The notes under the pieces were generated by a model. The model worked only from the letters and a program-made list of their open reading frames with translations. It did no database searches and was not told where the DNA came from. A stretch of DNA of 64,000 nt from Alphaproteobacteria bacterium (lineage in GTDB: Bacteria; Pseudomonadota; Alphaproteobacteria; UBA828), in contig JAJEEP010000036.1 of NCBI GenBank assembly GCA_022820945.1, positions 47,828 through 111,827 on the forward strand, read 5' to 3'. Both the position numbers and the translations under genes were made by a program. Positions 1 through 7,876 of this stretch are shown here, piece by piece (within the stretch, counting starts at the first letter, position 1; each line of letters opens with the position of its first letter).

Positions 1-182
1 CTTCCATGCCCGCTCGCCGTGGCCGCAGCAAGCTCGCGGCGCCGTCGCCCGCTTCCGCTACGGTCGGCTACTCCGGGCATGGCCTCGTCCACGGCGCTCA
101 ACTAACATTCCGGCCGGACCATTCAGGGGAGTTGGCCGATACCATGAACGACCTGTTTCGCAGCGATTTGAGTGCATCATGA
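1..182 (+). other. Left-edge open frame, possibly the degenerate 3' end of an upstream gene
   Basis: One plus-strand frame is open from the left edge to a TGA at 180-182, which overlaps the ATG of the next gene in an ATGA arrangement. That could mean translational coupling to a gene cut by the window edge. The frame contains GYSGHG, a short motif also seen near the C-terminus of FAD-dependent D-amino-acid-oxidase-type enzymes, but the rest does not resemble that family. It may be a decayed end or chance. Confidence 0.15.
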
Positions 183-964
183 ACCAAGGCAGCGGACTGC
201 TCGCCGGCAGGCGGGCCCTCGTCACCGGTGCGGCCACCGGCATCGGGCGCGCCATCGCGGAGGCCTTCGCCCGGGAGGGCGCGCGCGTCGCGGTCAGCGA
301 CATCAGCCTCGACGGGGCTCGCGATCTCGCCGAACGCCTTGGGGACAGCGCGCGCGCCTACAGGCTCGACGTCACCGACGCGGCGGAGACCGCGGCCGTC
401 TTCCGAGCCGCCGCCGACTGGATGGGCGGTCTCGATCTGCTCGCCGCCAACGCGGGCATTTCCACCATGAACGCCGTGGTCGACCTCACCGAGGAGGAAT
501 GGGACTCCAACATGGCGGTGAACGCCAAGGGCGTGTTCCTCTCCAACCGGGAGGCCGTGCGCCACTTTCTCGCCACAGGCGAGAAGGGCGCGATCGTCAA
601 CACGGCCTCGCTCGCTGGCAAGATCGGCGCGCCCCTGCTCGCCCACTACGCGGCCAGCAAGTTCGCCGTGATCGGGTTCACCCAGTCGCTCGCGCAGGAA
701 GTCGGCGAGCGCGGCATTCGGGTCAATGCGGTCTGCCCGGGCTATGTGCGCACGTCCATGCAGGACCGCGAAGTCCTGTGGGAAGGCAAGCTGCGGGGCA
801 TGACCCCGGAGGCCGTCCGCGAGGAATACGTGGCCGCGACGCCTCTGGGCCGGCTCGAGGAGCCGGAGGACGTTGCGGCGATCGTGGTCTTTCTGGCGAG
901 CGATCTCTCCGGCTTCCTGACCGGCGAGGCGATCAACGCCAGCGGCGGCGTGCTGATGGATTAG
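179..964 (+). CDS. Short-chain dehydrogenase/reductase (SDR)
   Basis: This is a 261-residue classical SDR, the usual length for the family, probably a cytoplasmic NAD(P)-dependent alcohol/ketone oxidoreductase. The dinucleotide motif TGAATGIG is at residues 16-23. A NAG motif follows in the fourth strand (AANAGIS), then the catalytic Ser in VNTASLAG and the Tyr-Lys pair in YAASK (Y157, K161). The C-terminus SGGVLMD is typical. It is 22 nt upstream of a BtpA-like gene and a sugar kinase on the same strand, so it may oxidise a polyol or sugar taken up by the nearby CUT1 transporter. The substrate cannot be read from sequence. Confidence 0.9.
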   Translation: MNQGSGLLAGRRALVTGAATGIGRAIAEAFAREGARVAVSDISLDGARDLAERLGDSARAYRLDVTDAAETAAVFRAAADWMGGLDLLAANAGISTMNAVVDLTEEEWDSNMAVNAKGVFLSNREAVRHFLATGEKGAIVNTASLAGKIGAPLLAHYAASKFAVIGFTQSLAQEVGERGIRVNAVCPGYVRTSMQDREVLWEGKLRGMTPEAVREEYVAATPLGRLEEPEDVAAIVVFLASDLSGFLTGEAINASGGVLMD

Positions 965-986
965 GGACGGCCACGACGGGAACGAC

Positions 987-1796
987 ATGACCTGGTTGAA
1001 GGACAGAATCGGCACGGGCAAGCCGGTCATCGCCATGGCCCACCTGCTGCCGCTGCCCGGCGCGCCGCTCTACGACGCGGATGGCGGGATGCAGGCCATC
1101 GTCGACCACGTTGCGCGGGATATCGAGGCGCTGCAGGCCGGCGGCGTCGACGCGATCATGTTCGGCAACGAGGGCGACCGCCCGTACCTGCTGGAGGCCT
1201 CGCCGGAAAGCCTCGCGGCCATGGCGGCCGTGATCGCGGCGGTCAAGGGCGACATCCGCGTGCCCTGCGGCGTCAACTACCTGTGGGATCCGGTGGCGAC
1301 CGTGGCGCTTGCCGTCGCGACGGATGCCGTGTTCGCCCGCGAGATCTTCACCGGGGTCTACGATTCCGACATGGGCCTGTGGCAGCCTTCCGCCGCCAGG
1401 GCGCTGCGCATGCGCCACGACCTCGGCCGCGACGATCTCAAGCTCATGTTCAACGTCAATGCGGAGTTCGCCGCGCCGGTGGGGGACCGCTCGGTCGAGG
1501 CGCGGGCGGCGAGCGCCGTCTTCTCCTCGCTCGCCGACGCGGTGCTGGTCTCGGGCCCGATGACCGGGCAGGCCGTGGACCGGTCGAGCCTCGAACGCGT
1601 CGCGCGCGCCGTGCCCGGCACGCCGGTGCTCGCCAACACCGGCTGCACCATCGACAACATCGCCGACATTCTGCGGGTGGCCGACGGCTGTATCGTCGGC
1701 ACCCACTTCAAGATCGACGGCGACACCTGGAACGCCGTCGACCCGGACCGCGTCGCCCGCTTCATGGAGGTCGTCTCGAAGGCTCACGGGTCGTGA
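987..1796 (+). CDS. BtpA/SgcQ family protein
   Basis: The 269-residue product matches the BtpA/SgcQ family, predicted TIM-barrel proteins. The N-terminus has the family's VIAMAHLLPLPGAP segment and a GGVDAIMFGNEGD stretch. Glycine-rich loops appear later (VLVSGPMTG, ANTGCTIDNI, GCIVGTHFK). Cyanobacterial BtpA affects photosystem I biogenesis and enterobacterial SgcQ lies in a sugar operon; the enzymatic reaction is not established to my knowledge. Its stop overlaps the GTG start of the following FGGY kinase (GTGA), so the two are probably translationally coupled. That favours a role in carbohydrate metabolism here. Confidence 0.85.
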   Translation: MTWLKDRIGTGKPVIAMAHLLPLPGAPLYDADGGMQAIVDHVARDIEALQAGGVDAIMFGNEGDRPYLLEASPESLAAMAAVIAAVKGDIRVPCGVNYLWDPVATVALAVATDAVFAREIFTGVYDSDMGLWQPSAARALRMRHDLGRDDLKLMFNVNAEFAAPVGDRSVEARAASAVFSSLADAVLVSGPMTGQAVDRSSLERVARAVPGTPVLANTGCTIDNIADILRVADGCIVGTHFKIDGDTWNAVDPDRVARFMEVVSKAHGS

Positions 1797-3316
1797 GCAC
1801 GCTGCTCGGTCTCGACATCGGGACCACGTCCACAATCGGAATCCTGATCGACACCGAGGGCGGCATCCTCGCCACCGAGTCGCGGCCCAGCGCGCTCGTC
1901 TCGCGCCATGCCAACTGGGCCGAAGAGGACACGGAGCTGTGGTGGTCCAATGTCTGCGCGCTCGTGCCCGCCCTGCTGCAGAGCGCCGGGCTGGAGGCCG
2001 GCGCGATCGCGGCGGTCGGCGTGACCGGGATGGTGCCCACGGTGATCCTGCTGGACGCCTCGGGGAGGCCGCTGCGCCCCTCCATCCAGCAGAACGATGC
2101 CCGCGCCGTCGGTGAAATCGAGGCGCTGAAGCAGCGAATCGACGGCGACGACTGGTTCCGGCGCACCGGCGGCAGCATCAATCAGCAGGTGGTGGCGCCC
2201 AAGCTTCTCTGGCTGGCGCGACACGAGGCGGAGTGCTTCGCGCAGGCCAGCACCGTGATGGGCTCCTACGACTACATCACGTACCGGCTGACCGGAGCGC
2301 TCTCGATCGAGGGGAACTGGGCGCTGGAGGCGGGGTTCTACAACCTCGTGCGGGGTGGCCTCGACGAAGACCTGGTGCGCCTGGGCGGCATGGCGCCCGA
2401 CCGGCTGCCGCCGCTCAGGGCCTCGGGCGAGCCCGCCGGCGCGGTCACGCCGCAGGCAGCCGACGAGACCGGCCTCGTCCCCGGCACGCCGGTGGTGACG
2501 GGCTGCGCCGACCACATCGCCTCGGCGTTCGTCGCCGGCGCCTGCGATCAGGGCGACCTGGTGGTCAAGTTCGGGGGCGCCGGGGACATCATGCTCACGT
2601 GCGAGCGGCCGGTCACCGACCCGCGCATGTTCATCGACTTTCACATCGTGCCGGAACTCTACGTCTCCAACGGCTGCATGGCCGCAAGCGGCAGCGTGCT
2701 GAACTGGATCGTGGCGCAGCTCGGGCAAGCGGAAGCAGACGCCGCGCGGGCCGCAGGGCAGTCGCCGCACGCCTGGCTGGACGAACGGGCAAGCGACCTG
2801 CCGCCCGGCGCCGGCGGCCTCGTGCTGCTGCCCTATTTCCTCGGCGAGAAGACGCCCCTGCACGACCCGCGCGCGAAGGGCACGCTGGTGGGCCTCGGGC
2901 TGCACCACGAGCTGCGCCACATCTGGCGCGCCGCCCTCGAATCGGTGGCGTTCGGCTTCCGCCACCACATGGACGTGTTCGAGGAGATGGACTGCGGCGT
3001 GGGCCGCGTTCTGGCGTGCGACGGCGGCGCGGCCAGCGACCTCTGGATGCAGATCACGGCGGACGTTCTGGAACGGCCAGTCGAGCGGCTGCTCGAGCAT
3101 CCTGGCTCCAGCCTCGGGGCGGCCTTCGTCGCGGGCATGGGCACCGGCGCGCTCGACGACTGGTCGGCGATCGGCCGCTACGCCCGGTGCGATCGCGTCT
3201 TCGAGCCCGACGCCGGCCGAACCGGGGCCTACCGCGACGCCTACGGCATCTATCGCGATCTCTACCGCCGGCTGGAGACGCTCTATCCGTCGCTGGCCGA
3301 CCTGCCTGCCGCCTGA
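1793..3316 (+). CDS. FGGY-family carbohydrate kinase, xylulokinase-like
   Basis: This 507-residue sugar kinase is about the usual FGGY length. The GTG at 1793 overlaps the upstream stop; the longer open frame upstream is antisense-like GC-rich noise. The N-terminal phosphate-binding motif LGLDIGTTST starts near residue 6. The C-terminal domain has LPYFLGEKTP followed by the ATP-binding CDGGAASDLWMQ. It should phosphorylate a pentulose, polyol or related sugar after import. It ends 8 nt from the convergent end of the CUT1 importer genes, so uptake and phosphorylation are encoded side by side but on opposite strands. Exact substrate unknown. Confidence 0.88.
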   Translation: MSTLLGLDIGTTSTIGILIDTEGGILATESRPSALVSRHANWAEEDTELWWSNVCALVPALLQSAGLEAGAIAAVGVTGMVPTVILLDASGRPLRPSIQQNDARAVGEIEALKQRIDGDDWFRRTGGSINQQVVAPKLLWLARHEAECFAQASTVMGSYDYITYRLTGALSIEGNWALEAGFYNLVRGGLDEDLVRLGGMAPDRLPPLRASGEPAGAVTPQAADETGLVPGTPVVTGCADHIASAFVAGACDQGDLVVKFGGAGDIMLTCERPVTDPRMFIDFHIVPELYVSNGCMAASGSVLNWIVAQLGQAEADAARAAGQSPHAWLDERASDLPPGAGGLVLLPYFLGEKTPLHDPRAKGTLVGLGLHHELRHIWRAALESVAFGFRHHMDVFEEMDCGVGRVLACDGGAASDLWMQITADVLERPVERLLEHPGSSLGAAFVAGMGTGALDDWSAIGRYARCDRVFEPDAGRTGAYRDAYGIYRDLYRRLETLYPSLADLPAA

Positions 3317-3324
3317 TCGGTCTC

Positions 3325-4428
3325 TCAGGCGGCGGTCACGGCCCGTCCCGCGGCGGTGTCGAAGAAGTGCAGGCGCTCCAGATCGACGTGGAGCTGCAGC
3401 TCGGAGCCGGCCCGCGCCACGAAGTCGCGGTCGAGGCGCGCGGAGATTTCCTGGCCGCCCGGCAGGGCCGCCACCAGGATCACTTCCGGCCCCAGCGACT
3501 CCACCGCCACCACGCTCACCGTCATCGCGGCGTGCCGGGCGGCGGAGGGCTCGGCGTCGAGGTCCTCGGGCCGAATGCCGAGGGTGATTGCCTCCCCCGC
3601 GTGGCCGCGCAGCGCCTCCTTGTGGGCCGCAAGCAGCGGCAGGCTGACCGACGGAAGCTCGACGGACTCCAGGCCCGTCGCGCCGCCGAAGCGGGCATCG
3701 AGCAGATTCATCGGCGGACTCGCGAGAAAGCCCGCAACGAAGGTATCGACCGGGTTGCGGTAGACCTCCAGCGGAGGCCCGACCTGCACGATCTTGCCGT
3801 CGCGCATGATGCAGATCCGCTCGCCCATGGTCATCGCCTCGACCTGGTCGTGGGTGACGTGGACGATGGTCTTGCCCAGCATGCGGTGAAGCTTGATCAG
3901 CTCCGTGCGCATCGCGGCGCGCAGCTTGGCGTCCAGATTGGAGAGCGGCTCGTCGAACAGGAACGCCACGGGGTCGCGCACCAGCGCGCGGCCGAGCGCC
4001 ACCCTCTGCTGCTGCCCGCCGCTCAGCTGCCGCGGGCGGCGCTTCAGCAGGTCGCCGATGCCGAGCATCTCCGCCGTCGTCGCGATGCGGCGGTCGATTT
4101 CCTCGCGTGAGAGCTTGCGCAGCTTGAGACCGAAGGAGAGGTTCCCCGCGACGCTCATGTGCGGGTAGAGCGCGTAGTTCTGGAAGACGACGGCGAGGTC
4201 GCGCTCGGCGGGATCGACCTCGTTGACCACGTCGCCGTCGATCGTGATTTCTCCTTCCGTGACTGTCTCCAGGCCGGCGATCATCCTGAGAGTCGTCGAC
4301 TTGCCGCAGCCCGACGGCCCCAGCAGAACCATGAACTCGCCGTCCCGGACATCGAGATCGATGCTGTCGACGGCAGTGACATCCTGCCCATAGACCTTGG
4401 TGAGATTCCGCAGCCCGATCTCGGCCAC
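3325..4428 (-). CDS. ABC transporter ATP-binding protein, MalK/UgpC type
   Basis: This 367-residue CUT1 ATPase is normal length for the MalK/UgpC family. Walker A GPSGCGKST is at residues 37-45, the Q-loop in VFQNYALYPH near 82, LSGGQ at 135-139 and Walker B FLFDEP at 157-161. The H-loop is in VTHDQVEAM, with a TOBE regulatory domain in the last third. It is the last gene of a four-gene minus-strand transporter unit, 12 nt after the upstream permease. It would energise import of the sugar, polyol or glycerol-phosphate-like ligand bound by the neighbouring periplasmic protein. Confidence 0.93.
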   Translation of the reverse strand: MAEIGLRNLTKVYGQDVTAVDSIDLDVRDGEFMVLLGPSGCGKSTTLRMIAGLETVTEGEITIDGDVVNEVDPAERDLAVVFQNYALYPHMSVAGNLSFGLKLRKLSREEIDRRIATTAEMLGIGDLLKRRPRQLSGGQQQRVALGRALVRDPVAFLFDEPLSNLDAKLRAAMRTELIKLHRMLGKTIVHVTHDQVEAMTMGERICIMRDGKIVQVGPPLEVYRNPVDTFVAGFLASPPMNLLDARFGGATGLESVELPSVSLPLLAAHKEALRGHAGEAITLGIRPEDLDAEPSAARHAAMTVSVVAVESLGPEVILVAALPGGQEISARLDRDFVARAGSELQLHVDLERLHFFDTAAGRAVTAA

Positions 4429-4440
4429 CTCGCATCCCTC

Positions 4441-5337
4441 CTACGTCAGCGACCGCATGTAGCGATACAGAAACACCGTCAGCAGCACGACGATGATGAG
4501 CAGCCCCACCGCCATCGCCGACGCGCGCCCGATGTCGAGGCCGAAGAAGGCGGCGCGATAGATGAAGTAGCTGATGAGATCGGTCGCGGTGCCGGGGCCG
4601 CCCTTGGTCATGATGAAGACGATGTCGAAGGTCTTGATCGCGAAGATCATGCGCAGCAGCAGGGCGACGGCGATGACCGGTTGCATCAGCGGCAGGGTGA
4701 TGAAGATGAAGCAGCGCAACGGCGAGGCACCATCCATGCGCGCCGCTTCGTAGGGCTCGCGCGGCAAGGCCGAGAGGCCGGCCAGCAGCAGGATCGCCAT
4801 GAACGAGACCTGGTGCCAGATGTCGGTCAGCACCACGGTCCAGAACGCGATCGCGGGGTCGCCGAGCCAGCTCACCGGTCTGATGCCAACGAGGCCGATG
4901 GCGTAGTTGACGATGCCGAGCTCGGAATGGAGCAGCATGCGCCAGAGCAGCCCGACCACCACAGGGTTGATGAGCAGCGGAGCCAGCAGAATCAGGTAGT
5001 AGACGGTCTTGAAGCGGGTGGTGGCGTTGAGCGAGAGCGCCACGACAAAGCCGATAATGAATTCGATGACGACCGAGGCCAGGACAAACTTGACCGTGAC
5101 CCAGAGCGAGCCCGGCAGGTACTCCTCCTCGGCTGCCTCCTGGTAGTTCTCCCCGCCGATGAAGGTGTCGTGGTTGGGCGTGAGCAGGGTGTAGTCGTAG
5201 AAGCTCGTGAAGATGGTGAAGAACAGCGGAAAGGTGACGACGACCACCAACACGGCGAGGCCCGGCGCAGTGAGCAGATACCCAAAGCGCCGGTCCCGCT
5301 GTGTCAGCGTCAACGTGCCACCCGCAACAGGTGACAT
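4441..5337 (-). CDS. ABC transporter permease, MalF/UgpA type
   Basis: The 298-residue inner-membrane permease has six predicted hydrophobic helices. The first (LTAPGLAVLVVVVTFPLFF) lies near the N-terminus. The EAA loop near residue 200 reads YEAARMDGASPLRCFIFIT, the site that docks the ATPase. It lies between the binding-protein gene (18 nt upstream) and the ATPase gene. A second CUT1 permease is encoded first in the same unit, so the two should form a heterodimeric pore. Confidence 0.92.
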   Translation of the reverse strand: MSPVAGGTLTLTQRDRRFGYLLTAPGLAVLVVVVTFPLFFTIFTSFYDYTLLTPNHDTFIGGENYQEAAEEEYLPGSLWVTVKFVLASVVIEFIIGFVVALSLNATTRFKTVYYLILLAPLLINPVVVGLLWRMLLHSELGIVNYAIGLVGIRPVSWLGDPAIAFWTVVLTDIWHQVSFMAILLLAGLSALPREPYEAARMDGASPLRCFIFITLPLMQPVIAVALLLRMIFAIKTFDIVFIMTKGGPGTATDLISYFIYRAAFFGLDIGRASAMAVGLLIIVVLLTVFLYRYMRSLT

Positions 5338-5355
5338 GTGCGTGCGGATGCTCCG

Positions 5356-6636
5356 CTATTCGGCGATCTTGCCGTCCTTGACGAGGAGCGCGCGAAGCTC
5401 CTCCTGAGCGTCGGCCATGGCCTCGGCAACGGGCTTCTCACCGATCGCGGCCAGGTTCAGCTCGCGGCCCACTTCCTCCACGAACTCGGTCGTGTAGGTG
5501 AAGACCGGGAAGTCCTGCGTGCCGGCGAGGATCTCGCCGAGGATCGGGTAGTAGGGCCGCGCCGCCACGACATCGGGATCCGTGAAGATCGGCGCCTGCG
5601 TCGGAGCGCCGCCGAGCAGTGCGCGCCGCTTGGCGACATCGGCGGATTCGGCCCACTTGATGAAGGTCCACGCCGCTTCCACGTTGGGGCTCGAGTTGGG
5701 AATGGCCCAGCCCCAGCCGCCGTTCAGGCCGCCGCCCGGATTGGGCGCGATGCCGACCTTGCCGGCCACCTCGGAGGACTCGGGATCCTCGAAGCCGGCG
5801 TAGAGGATGTTGAAGGTGACGAAGCTGTAGGCCCGGCCCTGCGCCATGACGTTGAACGCCTCGTCGAAGCAGTAGGCTTCCGAGCCGGCCGGGCTGTAGT
5901 TCACCACGGCGTCGCGATAGAACTCCATGGCCCGGATGGCCTCGGGGCTGTCCAGCAGGGGATTCCAGTTCTCGTCGTGATAGCGGCCGCCCTGGGCATA
6001 GAGGTAGTTCGCCCACTGCATCGAGATGCAGTCGCCGCGCTGGCCCTGGATGACGGTCCCGTAGAAGTCGCGATCGCCGTCGCCGTCGTTGTCGCGCGTG
6101 AAGAACTGGACCTGCTTCCAGTACTCGTCCCAGGTCTCGGGCACGCGCAGTTCGATTCCGTACTGCTCCTTGAAGGCCGCCTGCTCCGCCGGATCGTCGA
6201 TCAGGTCCTGCCGATAGATCACGGCCATGGAGTAGTTGTAGAACGGCAGCATGTAGAGGACGCCGTCGACGCGCCCGACCAGGTCCATGAGCTTGGGCAC
6301 GTACACGTCGACATCGACGCCGTCTCGGGCGGCGAGATCGTCGAGCGGCATCAGCCAGCCGGCCTTGGTGAACTCGCCGACCCAGTAGAAGTCGACCACG
6401 ATCAGGTCGTAGCTGCCCTGGGGCGAGATGAGCTGCGGCACCAGCTTCGAGTGCATGTCGATGTAGCTGATGGCCTCGATCTCGACATCGATACCCGATG
6501 CTTCCTCGAACTCCGGCAGCAGCTCCTGGATGTAGCGGGTGTCCGGCACCGTCTCCATAAGAATGCGAATGGTCTCCGCCTTCGCCACGCTCGCGAAGAG
6601 CATGGTTGCGGCGGCTACTGCGATGAACAGTCTCAT
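5356..6636 (-). CDS. Extracellular solute-binding protein, family 1 (CUT1 type)
   Basis: The 426-residue product begins with a Sec signal peptide (MRLFIAVAAATMLFASVAKA) with likely cleavage after AKA near residue 20. The mature part is a large sugar-type binding protein with the usual segments for the family (YDLIVVDFYWVGEF, YMLPFYNYSMAVIYR, GGWGWAIP, AWTFIKW). It should capture a sugar or polyol in the periplasm and deliver it to the two permeases encoded on either side. Ligand identity cannot be told from sequence. An SDR and FGGY kinase are encoded nearby on the other strand. Confidence 0.93.
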   Translation of the reverse strand: MRLFIAVAAATMLFASVAKAETIRILMETVPDTRYIQELLPEFEEASGIDVEIEAISYIDMHSKLVPQLISPQGSYDLIVVDFYWVGEFTKAGWLMPLDDLAARDGVDVDVYVPKLMDLVGRVDGVLYMLPFYNYSMAVIYRQDLIDDPAEQAAFKEQYGIELRVPETWDEYWKQVQFFTRDNDGDGDRDFYGTVIQGQRGDCISMQWANYLYAQGGRYHDENWNPLLDSPEAIRAMEFYRDAVVNYSPAGSEAYCFDEAFNVMAQGRAYSFVTFNILYAGFEDPESSEVAGKVGIAPNPGGGLNGGWGWAIPNSSPNVEAAWTFIKWAESADVAKRRALLGGAPTQAPIFTDPDVVAARPYYPILGEILAGTQDFPVFTYTTEFVEEVGRELNLAAIGEKPVAEAMADAQEELRALLVKDGKIAE

Positions 6637-6714
6637 GTCAGTCCTCCCTTGATGTGGAGCCAGGCTCCTCCGGTGGTTGCTCCGGGCCGGCGGCGCCGGA
6701 GCGCGGGTGCCGCG

Positions 6715-7629
6715 TCACTTCAGTGCACCCAGTGAAAGTCCCTTGATCAGGTATCGCCGCATGAACGGCAGCAGAACGAAGACCGGCAGAATTGCGCAGA
6801 TCGTCGCCGCCGACAAAAGCGAGATGTCGACGCCGCGGTGAGTCTGGAAGGACGACAGCCCGACGGGCAACGTGTTGGTCTGCGGGCCGCTGAGGATCAG
6901 CGCGAACAGGAACTCGTTCCAGCTCAGGATGAAGGAGAGCAGGCCGGCGGCCAGAATCCCGGGCGCCGCCACGGGCAGCGTGATGCGCAGGAAGGTCTGC
7001 AGGCGCGTGGCCCCGTCGACCCGTGCCGCCTGTTCCAGCAGCGCGATGTTCCGGTCGAAGAACGCCACCAGCAGCCAGGCCAGGAAGGGCAGGCTGATGG
7101 TCAGGTGAGCGACGATCAGGCCGGGCAGGCTGTTGAGCAGTTGGGCCTTGAGGAACAGCGTGAACAGCGGCAGCACCAAGATGACCGGCGGCAGCATCTG
7201 GCTCGACAGCACGACCAGGCGAAGCGTCATGCCGCCGGTGTTGTAACGGGCGAAGGCATAGGCGATGGCGGCGGCGAGCGGCAGGGCGACGGCGGTCGCG
7301 CCGATGGCCACGGTCACGCTGTTGATGAAGTAGTTGAAGAAGGGGAAGCCGGTGAAGATCTCGACGAAGTTGCCGATGCTCGCCTGCCCCCATTCCGGCG
7401 GAATCTTGTACGCCGTGCTCTTGTCGGTAAGCGCCACGCGGAGCAGCCACAGCAGCGGCAGTAGGATGGCGAGGCTGAACCCGATGAGGACGGCATGCGG
7501 CAGGAGCCGGGCGGCGATACGCCTGATGCGCCGCACCGGCGCGCGGTGACGAGGCGTCAACGGCCTCGCCCTTTCGCGGCCTCTTTGCGCGCTCTGTCCT
7601 GCGCTCCCCTCATCCTCCCTTACGACCAT
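6715..7629 (-). CDS. ABC transporter permease, MalG/UgpE type
   Basis: This 304-residue permease has six hydrophobic segments and the MalG-type EAA loop LLEQAARVDGATRLQTFLRI near residues 210-230. The N-terminal 30 residues are basic and may be partly untranslated if a later start is used. It is the first gene of the minus-strand CUT1 unit, ahead of the binding protein, the MalF-type permease and the ATPase. Its start faces the MalT-like regulator across 247 bp, so both promoters should lie in that gap. Confidence 0.9.
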   Translation of the reverse strand: MVVREDEGSAGQSAQRGRERARPLTPRHRAPVRRIRRIAARLLPHAVLIGFSLAILLPLLWLLRVALTDKSTAYKIPPEWGQASIGNFVEIFTGFPFFNYFINSVTVAIGATAVALPLAAAIAYAFARYNTGGMTLRLVVLSSQMLPPVILVLPLFTLFLKAQLLNSLPGLIVAHLTISLPFLAWLLVAFFDRNIALLEQAARVDGATRLQTFLRITLPVAAPGILAAGLLSFILSWNEFLFALILSGPQTNTLPVGLSSFQTHRGVDISLLSAATICAILPVFVLLPFMRRYLIKGLSLGALK

Positions 7630-7876
7630 CGCCCCGCTCGCGGGCTTGAATTCCTTGGACGGGGCGAGCCCGCACCGGACCTGCCAGTTAACCCGTATTT
7701 CCCGCCAATGTCATGGTTTGCACGGTGCCAGAAGCGCCGTCCCCGCATTTCTCACCATGGTCGCGGCCGCGCGAGACACGGCCGTATCGGAGCCGGCGGG
7801 CCACGCCCTTTCGTCTATAATCCCCGTCACATGGCGCCGATTGACCCACTGACAGGAGCGGGGCGATGCACTGCAC

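Noticed and set aside
1784..4435. A minus-strand frame of 883 codons across the kinase and ATPase genes
   Set aside because: It is out of frame with the ATPase gene on the same strand and antisense to the kinase; composition is Arg/Gly-rich noise.
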